Source: Kiloniellaceae bacterium (GTDB lineage: Bacteria > Pseudomonadota > Alphaproteobacteria > Kiloniellales > J153). Taken from it: DNA of 64,000 nt. The translations under genes were made by a program, and so were the position numbers. Location: positions 1 through 64,000 of the forward strand of contig JAJFGN010000035.1 in the NCBI GenBank assembly GCA_021776115.1. The letters are read 5' to 3'. The first letter of the stretch is position 1, and each line of letters opens with the position of its first letter. Below, one piece after another: positions 18,706 to 29,568 of this stretch. The notes under the pieces were generated by a model. The model was not told the origin of the DNA. It was given only the letters and a program-made list of their open reading frames with translations, and made no database searches.

Positions 18706-19608
18706 CTATTCCGGTTCTTGGGCGGTCAGAGGTCCAAGGGCGCGCGCCCGTTGCGCCAGGAGGGTAACCAGTGAGTGCAGGAGTAGGGCGGTCACGACGA
18801 CGGCGCCGCCAGTCAGAGCCCGGGCGCTCGGCGTCTCCTCCAGCACCAACCAAACCCAGAACGGGCCCAGCACGGTCTCCAGGAGCAGGATCAGCGCCAC
18901 CTCCGGCGCCGGCAGGTAGCGGGGGCCCAGGCTGGTTAGGCCGAAGGAGACCGGCAGCACGACCGCGCCAAGGACGAGCAACATCCAAACCTCGCCGGGG
19001 GCGACCGAGAGCGGGGCCGCGAAAGGGATCATGAGCAGGGCGCTCAAGCCACCGCTTAGCGCCATGGCGGGCATCATATTAAGGGCCCTGGCCCGGCGAA
19101 TCATCGACAGGGCGGCGGCCATGCAAGCCGCTGTGCCCAGGGCCGCCAGGTCGCCGGCCATGGTGCCACCGCGCGGACTGTCGGAGGCCAGGACCAAAAT
19201 GCCCGCGAGCGTGGCCAGGATCGCCATCCAGGTCCGCCAGGGCACCGGCTCGGCCAGGAACACCCAACTCAGTATGGCGGCGATCAAGGGCGCGGCGGCC
19301 ACGATTACCAGGGTATTGGCGACACTGGTATTGTGTAGTGCCAGGATGAACAGGACCGAGCTGATCGAAAACAGCGTGGCGACCGCCAGTCCGCTCCATC
19401 CGATCGCCAGGAAACGAGCCAGGGTTTGGCCCCGGTAATAAATCGCGAGCACCGAGGTCAAAACCAGCATCAACAGCAGGCCGCGCCAGAATATCATGGA
19501 CCAGGAGTCCAACCCGATCAGGCGTACCAGAAGGCTGTCTGGGGTCAAGACAAGGACCCCAAATGTCGTGATCAAGAGGCCCTTGATGTGGTCTGGCAAG
19601 TGTCCCAT
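18706..19608 (-). CDS. EamA/DMT-family transporter
   Basis: A 300-residue protein with ten predicted membrane segments in two EamA repeats, the drug/metabolite transporter pattern. The ATG at 19608 begins MGHLPDHIKGLL directly before the first hydrophobic segment. The open frame continues upstream to 19872, but that extension is soluble, Arg/Pro-rich and overlaps the rpsD promoter, so I reject it. The gene is first in a two-gene unit with the amidotransferase. Substrate unknown. Confidence 0.85.
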   Translation of the reverse strand: MGHLPDHIKGLLITTFGVLVLTPDSLLVRLIGLDSWSMIFWRGLLLMLVLTSVLAIYYRGQTLARFLAIGWSGLAVATLFSISSVLFILALHNTSVANTLVIVAAAPLIAAILSWVFLAEPVPWRTWMAILATLAGILVLASDSPRGGTMAGDLAALGTAACMAAALSMIRRARALNMMPAMALSGGLSALLMIPFAAPLSVAPGEVWMLLVLGAVVLPVSFGLTSLGPRYLPAPEVALILLLETVLGPFWVWLVLEETPSARALTGGAVVVTALLLHSLVTLLAQRARALGPLTAQEPE

Positions 19609-19636
19609 GGGCGTTTTCTCACATGGGCCACTAGGT

Positions 19637-19664
19637 TTGACAAGCGCGGCCCCGTCCGTATAGT
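19637..19664 (+). promoter_or_regulatory. Sigma-70 type promoter upstream of rpsD
   Basis: TTGACA (19637-19642) and TATAGT (19659-19664) are separated by 16 bp, close to consensus. It would give rpsD a leader of over 100 nt. The leader contains ggcccttcgggacc-type complementary stretches that could fold; ribosomal protein leaders are often regulatory, but no known S4 target structure was identified. Confidence 0.65.
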
Positions 19665-19786
19665 CCGCCGATTCTTCCCGGGAATGTGGGACGAGGGCAT
19701 CAGCCCCCGCGCCCCGCCCTCTAGGCCCTTCGGGACCTAAGGGACTATCGGGACAACGCTGAAAAAGCCAAAAGGAGATGCCGCTG

Positions 19787-20401
19787 ATGACGAAGCGGAT
19801 CGAGTCCAAGTACAAGATCAACCGGCGCCTGGGCGCCAATCTTTGGGGCCGGCCCAAGAGCCCAGTCAACAAGCGCGACTATCCGCCGGGGCAGCATGGC
19901 CAGCGGCGGCGCAAGGTGTCCGACTTCGGTACCCAGCTTCAGGCCAAGCAAAAACTGAAGGGTTATTACGGGAGCATCGGCGAGCGTCAGTTCCGCCGTT
20001 ATTATCAGGAAGCGGTACGGCGCCGGGGCGATACCGGCCAGAACCTCATCGAACTTTTGGAACGCCGTCTGGATGCGGTTGTCTATCGCGCCAAGTTCGT
20101 GCCGACCGTGTTCGCTGCGCGCCAGTTCGTCAATCATGGCCACATCACGGTCAACGGCAAGCGGGTCAATATCCCATCCTACCGCGTCAAGGACGGCGAC
20201 GAGATTCAGATCAAGGCCAAGAGCCGGGAGCTCGACCTCGTGCTGCAGGGCGTCGAATCGCCCGAGCGCGATACACCTGAGTATCTTGAGGTCAACCACC
20301 AGGACATGAAGACCCGTTTCGTGCGCGGGCCGAAGCTCGAGGACGTGCCCTATCCGGTCAAGATGGAGCCGAACCTGGTCATCGAGTACTACTCGCGCTA
20401 A
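19787..20401 (+). CDS. rpsD: 30S ribosomal protein S4
   Basis: A 204-residue primary 16S rRNA-binding protein, the usual alphaproteobacterial length. The N-terminal part has [21 protein letters not shown], and the S4 RNA-binding domain covers [29 protein letters not shown] choose the ATG at 19787 because the Shine-Dalgarno aaaggag (19771-19777) has correct 9-nt spacing to it and directly abuts the alternative ATG at 19778. It is a single-gene unit with its own promoter and an intrinsic terminator, away from the large ribosomal operons, as is common in this class. Confidence 0.97.
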   Translation: MTKRIESKYKINRRLGANLWGRPKSPVNKRDYPPGQHGQRRRKVSDFGTQLQAKQKLKGYYGSIGERQFRRYYQEAVRRRGDTGQNLIELLERRLDAVVYRAKFVPTVFAARQFVNHGHITVNGKRVNIPSYRVKDGDEIQIKAKSRELDLVLQGVESPERDTPEYLEVNHQDMKTRFVRGPKLEDVPYPVKMEPNLVIEYYSR

Positions 20402-20423
20402 TTGACGCGGCAGGTTTTGTCGA

Positions 20424-20457
20424 GAAAGGCCCGCCACGCGCGGGCCTTTCTTTTTTT
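20424..20457 (+). terminator. Intrinsic terminator of rpsD
   Basis: The perfect 10-bp stem GAAAGGCCCG (20424-20433) / CGGGCCTTTC (20441-20450) has a 7-nt loop and is followed by seven T residues (20451-20457). It lies 23 bp after the rpsD stop and between convergent genes. Confidence 0.92.
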
Positions 20458-20475
20458 CCCGGTCCGAAACGGATG

Positions 20476-21789
20476 CTACCCGCCGGGACTTTCGTCCGGG
20501 TCCGAAGGTTCTTGCGCTTCGTAATCCCCGCCCGTCGATAACTCTCCGCCACGGGCCATGAGCGGCACGTAGGGGGCTTGCTCGTCTAGCGGCAGCGCGA
20601 CGCGCGCGGTCATCCGGTACAGGGTGAAGACACCCAAGGACGCGGTCACGACCGCCAAGTACCAGAAGAACCCGTTCGGTCCACTCAGGTCCATCGCAGC
20701 CGACGCGAGTAGGGGGCCAAAGATGGAGCCGGAGCCGAACAGCACGACCAAGCCGCTGCTGGCCGCGACTAGTTGATCCGGCTTCAGGTAGTCGTTCGTG
20801 TGGGCGACGCTTAGCGAATACACCGGCAAGGCGAGGCCGCCAAAGATACAGCTCGCCGCGATGAGGCCGAATGTGGTGCGGTCCGCCAGAAACCCGGCCG
20901 CCACGCAGGCCAATGCGGCCCCAAAGCTGACCAGGGCGATCACCTGCCTGCGGTCTATGGCATCGGAGAAACGCCCGATCGGCCATTGCAGCAGCGATCC
21001 GCCCAGGGTGACCGCGGCCATGAAGATGGCGACGCCGCCAACATTCATCCCAATCGAGGTCGCGTAAACGGCGCCGAGGCTGAAAAACGCGCCCTGGGTC
21101 AGGCCATTGACCACGGTGGCAACCGCACCCAGCGGCGAAATCCGAATCAGCGCGCGTATGCCCAGTGGCGACGAGACCTCGAAGCTCGGCGCCGGGCGCG
21201 GGCTTAAGAGTATCGGTATCAAGGCGGCGGAGACCACGATCGAGGACAGGATGAACAATACAAAGCCGTTAGGATCGGCGACGGTCAGGAATAGCTGCCC
21301 GATTGCGAGGCCGGCATATTGGGTGAGCATGTATATGGCCAACATGCGCCCACGCGTTTCGTTCCCGCTTCCTGCGTTCAGCCAGCTCTCGGCGACCACG
21401 TAAAGGCCGGCGAAACTGAACCCGGTCAAGGCGCGCATGGCGATCCAACTCACCGGATTGATCCAAAGACTATGAACCAGAGCGGCGATGGAGGCGATCG
21501 AGGCCAAGGCGGCGAAAACCCGGACGTGACCGACGTTCTCGATGACTCGCGGCGTCAGCCAGGTACCCGCGAAAAACCCGGCGAAGTAGCCGGACATGAC
21601 CAGGCCGGTCACGATGTTCGCGAATCCTTCGCTGGTTGCCCGCACACCAAGAAGGCTGACCAGCAGACCATTGCCGACCATGAGCAGGGCCATCCCGGCC
21701 AGCAGCGGCCAATTGGCCACGGTCGCCGCCAGGGTTGGATTCCTAGCTACCACTGTAGAGGAGGCGTGCAACCCTGAATCGATGGGCAT
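20476..21789 (-). CDS. MFS transporter (YcaD-like)
   Basis: A 437-residue protein with 12 predicted membrane helices and the motif-A-like region LQWPIGRFSDAIDRRQV between helices 8 and 9. The layout, including FAGLYVVAESWLNAGSGNETRGRMLAIY, resembles the YcaD/CynX-type MFS group common in alphaproteobacteria. Residues 1-20 and the last 25 are soluble; the tail is Pro/Asp/Glu-rich. No substrate is inferred. It shares the short gap containing the rpsD terminator. Confidence 0.85.
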   Translation of the reverse strand: MPIDSGLHASSTVVARNPTLAATVANWPLLAGMALLMVGNGLLVSLLGVRATSEGFANIVTGLVMSGYFAGFFAGTWLTPRVIENVGHVRVFAALASIASIAALVHSLWINPVSWIAMRALTGFSFAGLYVVAESWLNAGSGNETRGRMLAIYMLTQYAGLAIGQLFLTVADPNGFVLFILSSIVVSAALIPILLSPRPAPSFEVSSPLGIRALIRISPLGAVATVVNGLTQGAFFSLGAVYATSIGMNVGGVAIFMAAVTLGGSLLQWPIGRFSDAIDRRQVIALVSFGAALACVAAGFLADRTTFGLIAASCIFGGLALPVYSLSVAHTNDYLKPDQLVAASSGLVVLFGSGSIFGPLLASAAMDLSGPNGFFWYLAVVTASLGVFTLYRMTARVALPLDEQAPYVPLMARGGELSTGGDYEAQEPSDPDESPGG

Positions 21790-21837
21790 GATTGGCCTAA
21801 ACGTGTGGGTGGGTTGGGGGGAAAGCGCTGGCGCGAC

Positions 21838-22257
21838 TTAACTACGCGCCGGTCGCGGGGTAGGAGGATAATTGCTGAGATCGGCCTCTTCCTCGGCCGC
21901 GAAGGCGATCTCGATATGGTTCCCGCCGGGATCGTGGATGTTGACTTGGCGCAGGTTGAGGCCGGGCACAAGGGAAATTCGGTACGCCACGTCCAGACCA
22001 CGCAGGTGCGCCAAAAAATCGGCCAGACCGACGGCGCGGAACGCGAAGTGCTCGATGCGCGGCTCGCCCGCCCGTGGCGCCTCGGGCACCTCGACCAGAT
22101 GTATCGCCGCCTGGTCGTCGCAATACAGCCAGGCGCCGTCGAACTCGAACGGCGGACGGGCGCCGGGGCGCAGGCCCAGGACCTCGCCATAGAACGCCGT
22201 CATCTCGCTCAAGCGCGCGGTGCGGATATTAACATGGTCGAGAAACTTTAAGGGCAT
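21838..22257 (-). CDS. VOC-superfamily protein
   Basis: A 139-residue VOC protein beginning LKFLDHVNIRTARLSEMTAFYGEVLGL and ending its second module with NIHDPGGNHIEIAF. The metal-ligand pattern (His in DHVNI, His in IEHFAFR, Glu in HIEIAF) is present. It is a different subgroup from the VOC protein at 4.5-4.9 kb. I start at the ATG at 22257, which gives a normal N-terminal strand; the frame is open farther upstream but that part is not VOC-like. It lies 48 bp downstream of the MFS gene start on the same strand, so it is upstream of it in transcription. Confidence 0.85.
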   Translation of the reverse strand: MPLKFLDHVNIRTARLSEMTAFYGEVLGLRPGARPPFEFDGAWLYCDDQAAIHLVEVPEAPRAGEPRIEHFAFRAVGLADFLAHLRGLDVAYRISLVPGLNLRQVNIHDPGGNHIEIAFAAEEEADLSNYPPTPRPARS

Positions 22258-22409
22258 GGCACAACTTCCAAGACCTGCATACTGCCGAGGGTCTGGCGCC
22301 GGAGTAAGCGCCGCACATAGCCGAGCCAAGGCGACCTCGCGAAAACGGGCCGCCACCGTCGCCGGCGCGGCCCGTTCGCATTCCAAAGAGTCGCGATTGC
22401 CCCAGGGAG

Positions 22410-22748
22410 TTAGGAGGCTACCTGTGCCGGGACGCCCTTGTCCTTGAGCAGGACCTCTAACTCGCCGGATTGAAACATCTCGCGCACGATGTCGCAGCCG
22501 CCGACGAACTCGCCCTTTATGTAAAGCTGTGGGACGGTCGGCCAGGAACTGAAGTCCTTCACGCCCTGGCGCAGTCCGGGGTCTTGCAGGACGTCGATGC
22601 CCTTGAATTTGACACCCATGTGAGACAGCACTTGGACCACGGCGGCGGAGAAGCCGCACTGCGGGAATACAGGTGTTCCCTTCATATAAAGCACCACGTC
22701 GCTGGCGCCGATTTCCTGGCGGATGCGTTCCGCAACTAAATTATCCAT
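22410..22748 (-). CDS. grxD: Monothiol glutaredoxin (Grx4 type)
   Basis: A 112-residue CGFS-type glutaredoxin. The motif PQCGFSAAVV has its single active Cys at residue 31, and WPTVPQLYIKGEFVGGCDI is the glutathione-binding part. Proteins of this class bind a [2Fe-2S] cluster across a dimer, or with BolA, and pass clusters to apo-proteins. I start at the ATG at 22748. The bolA gene lies immediately upstream on the same strand, as in many alphaproteobacteria, and the two products are known to form a heterocomplex. Confidence 0.95.
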   Translation of the reverse strand: MDNLVAERIRQEIGASDVVLYMKGTPVFPQCGFSAAVVQVLSHMGVKFKGIDVLQDPGLRQGVKDFSSWPTVPQLYIKGEFVGGCDIVREMFQSGELEVLLKDKGVPAQVAS

Positions 22749-22814
22749 ATCATTCGCGTCCTTGTTTCCTGGGTCGCCCAATCGGGCCTTGCCACCCATC
22801 TGAACTCTGAAGTC

Positions 22815-23054
22815 TTAAGTCTCCGACGGTACGGAGGTCTGTAAGGCGAGGGCATGCAACTCGCCGCCCATGCGTCCCTGTAAGGCCTCATACACCATTT
22901 GATGTTGCTGCACCCTAGTCTTACCTTTGAAGGCAAGGGACACGACGTAGGCCGCGTAATGATCGCCGTCCCCGCGTAGGTCCTCGATACTGACCTGAGC
23001 GCCCGGGATGCCTTGTTTTATCAGATCCTCGATCTCGACCGGCGACATCGGCAT
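22815..23054 (-). CDS. bolA: BolA-family protein
   Basis: A 79-residue BolA/IbaG-like protein with the class II KH-like fold, shown by IEDLRGDGDHYAAYVVS and the helix-turn segment KTRVQQHQMVYEALQGRMGGELHALAL. The conserved His of QQHQ and the second His near the C-terminus are the cluster ligands in BolA-Grx complexes. It is followed by grxD after 66 bp and preceded by purL 41 bp upstream, so the iron-sulfur pair may be transcribed with the purine genes. Confidence 0.92.
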   Translation of the reverse strand: MPMSPVEIEDLIKQGIPGAQVSIEDLRGDGDHYAAYVVSLAFKGKTRVQQHQMVYEALQGRMGGELHALALQTSVPSET

Positions 23055-23095
23055 GCCTAAGTGATCCCTCTTTTTGACTCGTTCCTAAGGTAGGC

Positions 23096-25296
<2,201 letters not shown>

Positions 25297-25300
<4 letters not shown>

Positions 25301-26001
25301 GATAGGGCCTCGACCAGGCCGTCGAACAGCGGGCGTCCGTCGCTGCCGCCCAAGGCTGGATCGGCCAGGCGCTCCGGGTGCGGCATCAGGCCCAGCACGG
25401 TCTTGGTTTCATTGAAGATGCCCGCGATATTGCGCGCCGAGCCATTGGGGTTCGCATCGCTGGTCAAGGTGCCGTCGGGCGCGCAGTACCGGAACGCGAT
25501 CTGACCCCGGTCCTCCATGCGCTCCATTTCCTCGTCGCCGGCGATGTAGTTGCCGTCATGGTGGGCGACGGGAACGCGGATCGTCTGGCCCTCTTCATAG
25601 CGGCCGGTAAACAGGCTCTGGCTGGTCTCGACGCGCAGGTTCACGTCCCGGCAGATGAACTTCAGGTTGGCGTTGCGGATCAGGGCCCCGGGCAAGAGGC
25701 CGGCCTCGGTCAAAATCTGGAAACCGTTGCAGATGCCCATCACCGGCACGCCTCTATTAGCGCGGCGCACGACCTCCTTCATCACCGGGGATTGGGCGGC
25801 CATGGCGCCGCAGCGCAGGTAATCGCCGTAAGAAAACCCACCCGGCAGGACGATAAGCTCGACCTTCTCGAAGTCGGCGTCCTTGTGCCAGACCATGATC
25901 GGGGCGCCGCCCGAGGCATGTCTCGCGGTCGCCTGGGCCAACGCGACCTGCACGTCGCGGTCGCAGTTCGATCCGGGAAAGACAATGACGGCGGCCTTCA
26001 T
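25297..26001 (-). CDS. purQ: Phosphoribosylformylglycinamidine synthase, glutaminase subunit
   Basis: A 234-residue class I glutamine amidotransferase that feeds ammonia to PurL. The opening [12 protein letters not shown] is typical, the nucleophile Cys91 lies in [10 protein letters not shown], and His208/Glu210 lie in GLMPHPE. The purL start overlaps its stop by 4 bp. Upstream, purS is separated by 105 bp that contain a dispersed repeat, so coupling to purS is looser. Confidence 0.97.
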
Positions 26002-26014
26002 TTCGTGCTGACCT

Positions 26015-26069
26015 CGCCCCTCGACGGGCTCAGAGGGAGGTCTTCAGGCCGAGCTTGTCGAAGCATGAT
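26015..26069. repeat. Dispersed intergenic repeat between purS and purQ
   Basis: gcccctcgacgggctcagag and gagcttgtcgaagcatga form two facing half-units of the 'cttcgacaagctcagg' repeat family. It is related to the copy at 12144-12170. It lies inside the likely purS-purQ transcript and may fold into a hairpin in the mRNA. Confidence 0.55.
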
Positions 26070-26106
26070 TGTGGGTTACCCTCGGTGGCCTGGGGTTCTG
26101 GCGGTA

Positions 26107-26349
26107 CTAAGCGTCCAACTCGATGGCGTAGTTCTCGATCACGGTATTGGCCAGCAGCTTTTCGCACATGTCGCGCAGGCTTTCGCGGGCCCGTTCGGGA
26201 TCGGATTCCGATAGCTCAAGCTCGATGACCTTGCCCTGGCGCACCCGCTCTACGGTCTCGAAGCCGAGGCCTGAGAGCGCCTTGTGAATGGCCTTGCCTT
26301 GGGGGTCGAGGACGCCCGGCTTAAGTGTGACGTGAACGCGGGCTTTCAC
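26107..26349 (-). CDS. purS: Phosphoribosylformylglycinamidine synthase subunit PurS
   Basis: An 80-residue PurS, which bridges PurQ and PurL in the three-part FGAM synthase. It begins KARVHVTLKPGVLDPQGKAI and has GFETVERVRQGKVIEL and EKLLANTVIENYAIEL, all typical. Usual length is about 80-85 residues. It is first of the purS-purQ-purL group. purC, often adjacent in alphaproteobacteria, is displaced by about 1.4 kb containing two other genes. Confidence 0.95.
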   Translation of the reverse strand: MKARVHVTLKPGVLDPQGKAIHKALSGLGFETVERVRQGKVIELELSESDPERARESLRDMCEKLLANTVIENYAIELDA

Positions 26350-26440
26350 GGGTCTAGGTCTCCCGAATCGCGGCGGCCCTATGGGGCCGGGGCGCGCAAT
26401 CTAGCCGCCGCCCCGGTACGTGACAAGATCGCCCGCACCG

Positions 26441-27046
26441 TCACTCGAGCGGTTTGGACAGCGTGAAGGCGCCGCGCAACTCGCCGAGCTTGAACCCGGT
26501 CGCCTGGTCTCGCGGGTATTTGGCGCGGATCGCGGCGGCCAGGTCCGGATCGATCTCGGTTCCGTGACAGTTGGTGCAGATCTCGCCCGTGGGGATTGCC
26601 TTCATGTAGCGGTAGCGCCGTTGACCGGCTTCCTCCGTGACCGCTTCGTTGTCCATTTTCGCCAAGTTCTCTCCGGCCTCCGCGCGGGCCAGGAAATCGG
26701 CCAGCACGACTAGCTCCTCGGGCGTCGGCGCGTTGTTTGGGTTGCGCAGCCGGAGCGCGGTGCGGGCGACCCGCCAGCCGCTTTCGGCGCCGAGGGATTG
26801 GGCGATTTGCGGTGCGTCGATCTTGCAGACGCTGATCGCGTGCGTGAAGCCCTGCGCCTCGATCGCGCCCTTTAGCGCGCTCTGAAGCCTCGTGGCGAAC
26901 TGCTTAACGAGGGCGCGAGCCTCTTCTTGGGCGCCGGCGGGCACAGGGCTCGAGGAGTCCGCGTGCGCCGCGGGCACGACGAGACCGGCCACTAGAAGAA
27001 CCCAGGTCAGCCGGTTTATGACCTTTGCGCGCCTTCCAAGCAGCAT
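26441..27046 (-). CDS. Secreted Tll0287-like (DUF3365) haem-binding protein
   Basis: A 201-residue protein with a Sec signal peptide (residues 1-29, positive head LGRRAKVINR, cleavage after AHA). The mature part matches the Tll0287-like/DUF3365 family, a PAS-like fold with one covalently bound c-type haem. The haem motif CTNCH is at 157-161. ISVCKIDAPQIA and RTALRLRNPNNAPTPEE are family signatures. The role is uncertain, with redox sensing or electron transfer in the periplasm proposed for relatives. I start at the ATG at 27046, since the longer frame to 27124 adds a soluble extension before the signal peptide. It separates purS from purC, which is unusual. Confidence 0.85.
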   Translation of the reverse strand: MLLGRRAKVINRLTWVLLVAGLVVPAAHADSSSPVPAGAQEEARALVKQFATRLQSALKGAIEAQGFTHAISVCKIDAPQIAQSLGAESGWRVARTALRLRNPNNAPTPEELVVLADFLARAEAGENLAKMDNEAVTEEAGQRRYRYMKAIPTGEICTNCHGTEIDPDLAAAIRAKYPRDQATGFKLGELRGAFTLSKPLE

Positions 27047-27428
27047 TTCCAATCGTCCCGTTTGTCGTGCCAGAGATTTCGGCGACCAGGGCGAGACACT
27101 AGCGGCGTGGGAGTGGCGCGACATTGTGCTAAATCAAGCGGCGAGGGTTTCGGCCATGGGGGGCGGGTGGTTCCACAGGGCTAAAAATAATATAGGAATA
27201 AAAACATACATAAGAGACAATTAGCCGAATTCCCGCGGATCAATACATTCTCAAACGAACAGAAATATACGTAAAGACTGATGGTTGTAGGTGTTTCTTA
27301 CAGTATTTATCCACAACATCATCCACACGAAAATATTCCTATCACTTGCCAAGCGATGTGTGACCCGCTAATCTCGGCTTTGGTCAAAATTTGATTAAAC
27401 TTCGTTTGGTTAAGGGTCGAGGGAACGG
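27047..27428. other. AT-rich intergenic island with DnaA-box-like sites
   Basis: About 380 bp without a gene. The part from 27185 to 27400 is strikingly AT-rich against a GC-rich background. It holds TTATCCACA (27307-27315), an exact DnaA-box consensus, and a one-mismatch copy TCATCCACA (27319-27327) 12 bp later. No other good boxes or CtrA-type TTAA-N7-TTAA sites were seen. It probably contains the promoter of the small gene at 27429. A replication origin is possible but weakly supported. Confidence 0.4.
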
Positions 27429-27668
27429 GTGGTCAGTCCATATCTGCTTAAGCCGTTGAGGGCGCTGGATGAGGTGCTCAACGTAACCGGCGTTTTGCCA
27501 CCGGCGCGCGAACCGGCGCTACGGCCATTTTCTGCCGACCGCGTGTCCGGCACCGCGGCCGCGATCCTTCGACAGCAGGGCCGGGCCTTCCGGCCGCGCG
27601 TTGTTTGGGTCAACGAGTCCGAAATACCGGAACGGCAGCCCGGTGAGAAACCGCGCAAGAAAGATTGA
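27429..27668 (+). CDS. Small hypothetical protein, 79 aa
   Basis: A 79-residue soluble protein that I do not recognise. The middle is Pro/Ala/Arg-rich (VLPPAREPALRPFSADRVSG), and the C-terminus is basic and charged (PERQPGEKPRKKD). No membrane segment, signal peptide or cysteine is present. The start is GTG at 27429 with a weak upstream gagggaacgg. It is divergent from the haem-protein gene and convergent with purC. Codon use matches its neighbours, so it is plausible, but no family supports it. Confidence 0.5.
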   Translation: MVSPYLLKPLRALDEVLNVTGVLPPAREPALRPFSADRVSGTAAAILRQQGRAFRPRVVWVNESEIPERQPGEKPRKKD

Positions 27669-27714
27669 ACTTCCTGAAATGCCGCGTGCGAAGAGCGTGC
27701 GGGTCGGCCTTATT

Positions 27715-27752
27715 TGACCCCGGCTCTACTTGACCCCGGCTCTACTTGACCA
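27715..27752. repeat. Short tandem repeat overlapping the purC stop
   Basis: Two perfect 16-bp units TTGACCCCGGCTCTAC (27715-27730 and 27731-27746) and a partial third copy (27747-27752). The purC stop codon lies inside the second unit. A similar tttgacccc is found just before the purC start at 28504-28512. Too short and irregular for a CRISPR. Confidence 0.6.
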
Positions 27753-28503
27753 GGGTTGGCCGGCCTCCCTCCGCAGGGATCGAGTCCGGCAATACGCCTA
27801 AGCGGCGGGCCACCTCCTGATACGCTTCCTCGACTCCGCCCAGATCGCGCCGGAAGCGGTCCTTATCCATTTTCTCGTTGGTCTTGGTGTCCCACAGGCG
27901 ACAGGAATCCGGGCTGATCTCGTCGGCCACGACGATACGCATCTCTTCGTCCTCCCAGAGCCGGCCGAATTCGAGCTTGAAGTCGATAAGCTTCAATCCG
28001 ACACCCAGGAACAGTCCCGACAGGAAATCGTTCACGCGCAGTGCCAGCGGCACCATGTCGTCGAGGTCCAGGTTGCTGGCCCAGCCAAACGCGGTGATGT
28101 GCTCCTCCGAGACCATGGGGTCGCCCAACTCGTCTTTCTTGTAATAGTACTCGACGATGGGACGGGGCAGGGGCGAGCCCTCTTCAAGCCCCAGGCGCTT
28201 AGAGATCGACCCAGCGGCCACGTTACGCACCACAACTTCGATCGGAATAATCTCTACTTCGCGAATGAGTTGTTCGCGCATATTAAGGCGGCGCACGAAG
28301 TGGGTCGGTACGCCGATCTCCGCCAGACGAAGCATGAGATATTCAGAAATGGCGTTATTCAGGACGCCCTTGCCGACAATGATGCCGCGCTTCTCGTTGT
28401 TGAACGCGGTCGCATCGTCCTTGAAGTATTGGACCAAAGTGCCGGGCTGCGGGCCCTCGAACAGAACCTTGGCCTTACCTTCGTGGATTCGCCTGCGTCG
28501 CAT
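27742..28503 (-). CDS. purC: Phosphoribosylaminoimidazole-succinocarboxamide synthase
   Basis: A 253-residue SAICAR synthetase (purine step 7, ATP-dependent aspartate addition to CAIR), normal for the bacterial family. Features are [30 protein letters not shown] near the N-terminus, the central [17 protein letters not shown], and [12 protein letters not shown] near the C-terminus. The ATG at 28503 has a strong aggaggggg Shine-Dalgarno. It lies between an NRDE gene and the haem-protein gene, apart from purSQL, so it probably has its own promoter in the 141-bp upstream gap. Confidence 0.97.
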   Translation of the reverse strand: MRRRRIHEGKAKVLFEGPQPGTLVQYFKDDATAFNNEKRGIIVGKGVLNNAISEYLMLRLAEIGVPTHFVRRLNMREQLIREVEIIPIEVVVRNVAAGSISKRLGLEEGSPLPRPIVEYYYKKDELGDPMVSEEHITAFGWASNLDLDDMVPLALRVNDFLSGLFLGVGLKLIDFKLEFGRLWEDEEMRIVVADEISPDSCRLWDTKTNEKMDKDRFRRDLGGVEEAYQEVARRLGVLPDSIPAEGGRPTLVK

Positions 28504-28644
28504 TTGACCCCCTCCTGGGAACGGCCGCGCCGGCCAAAGGAAGCACCTAGAGGCGACGGATCGCGGCCATTAAGATATAGCGGTTGGATAGGGTTCGTAC
28601 AATCGCGGCTAGAGGCGCCGGTTCCGCCGGACGCTCGCTTGGCG

Positions 28645-29430
28645 CTAAATAGGGACTTCTTCAAAGGGGGTTCGATCGGGGCGGCCCGGCGCGAACAGCC
28701 AAATCGGCGTTACCGGCTTGGCGCGCACGCTTTGGGGGAGGCCGGGCAGGGCGATAAGAGAGCTCGAGACGGTCTCGAATCCGCTGTCGGTCACCACCGT
28801 CATGGCGCCCTGCGGCCCATCGTCGGGCTGGAAGTGACGGCTGGCCAGGATGCGCTTCCAGGCGCCCCAAGTACCTTTACGAGGGTCCGGTGGCGGCGCC
28901 GCCTCGAAGCGGGGCAAGTAGGTTTGCACCCGCGCGTTCGCGAGGTCGTTGCGATCGTAGGCCGTCAGCATGGACAGCCCCGCCGGTAGTTCGAAGGCTT
29001 CGATTTCCGGGGTACGGTCACCGGACTTCCGAGGCTGGGCGCGGTGGCGCACCCAGTACGCGTTGCGCTGGTCGGCGATGACCATATTGAAGCTGCGGTA
29101 GTTATCTGGAGCAATACGGGTCAGGACCGTCGCCCCGCCCGAGGCGTCGCGGTGATCCAGTGCGGCGAGGACAAGTTCGCCGCGGCTGCGTTTGTCGTCT
29201 TGCGGACCCAGCGACCCGGCCCGATTGAGAATGCCCGCGGCCACGCCCCAATCGTTCACCCCCAACCAGGATCCGCCGCCAAGCACGTCGAGGCCGGCGA
29301 CCGTATGCGGCCGGTCTGGCCAGTGCCGGCCCGGCGGTTGCCAAGGCCGGTCACGCATTTCATCCCGGTTGGCCGCTAGGAGCAGGGGCCAAGGATGTCC
29401 GGGACGGCGCAGGACGACCAGTGTGCACAC
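28645..29430 (-). CDS. NRDE-family (TANGO2-like) protein
   Basis: A 261-residue protein of the transport and Golgi organisation 2 (DUF833) family, named for the N-terminal LLAANRDEMRDRP. The start MCTLVVLRRPGHPWPLLLAANRDE places Cys2 where these NTN-hydrolase-like proteins have a conserved cysteine. GGSWLGVNDWGVAAGILN is also typical. The biochemical role is unsettled; haem trafficking and lipid roles have been proposed for eukaryotic relatives. A link to the nearby haem-protein gene would be speculation. The stop is followed by 141 bp and then purC on the same strand. Confidence 0.88.
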   Translation of the reverse strand: MCTLVVLRRPGHPWPLLLAANRDEMRDRPWQPPGRHWPDRPHTVAGLDVLGGGSWLGVNDWGVAAGILNRAGSLGPQDDKRSRGELVLAALDHRDASGGATVLTRIAPDNYRSFNMVIADQRNAYWVRHRAQPRKSGDRTPEIEAFELPAGLSMLTAYDRNDLANARVQTYLPRFEAAPPPDPRKGTWGAWKRILASRHFQPDDGPQGAMTVVTDSGFETVSSSLIALPGLPQSVRAKPVTPIWLFAPGRPDRTPFEEVPI

Positions 29431-29480
29431 GGCGATTTCCGTTCGATCCAGCCTGGCGGGCGTTGCAGGGGGGCGGTGGT

Positions 29481-29508
29481 TTGCCTATCTCAATGAAGTA
29501 GATATAAC
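29481..29508 (+). promoter_or_regulatory. Promoter upstream of the ATPase zeta gene
   Basis: TTGCCT (29481-29486) and TATAAC (29503-29508) with a 16-bp spacer give a moderate sigma-70 promoter, ending 60 bp before the zeta gene ATG. The position between divergent genes supports it. Confidence 0.5.
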
Positions 29509-29568
29509 GTCATGCATACCGTCTTTGAACGGGCAGGCTGGGAAGGCATTCAGAGGAGGCCCCGCTAT

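Noticed and set aside
18706-19872. Longer version of the EamA transporter starting at 19872
   Set aside because: The extra 88 residues are soluble and Arg/Pro-rich and would overlap the clear rpsD promoter; the ATG at 19608 begins directly before the first membrane helix.
27715-27752. Tandem repeat considered as a CRISPR start
   Set aside because: Units are contiguous with no spacers, there are fewer than three copies, and no cas genes occur in the window.
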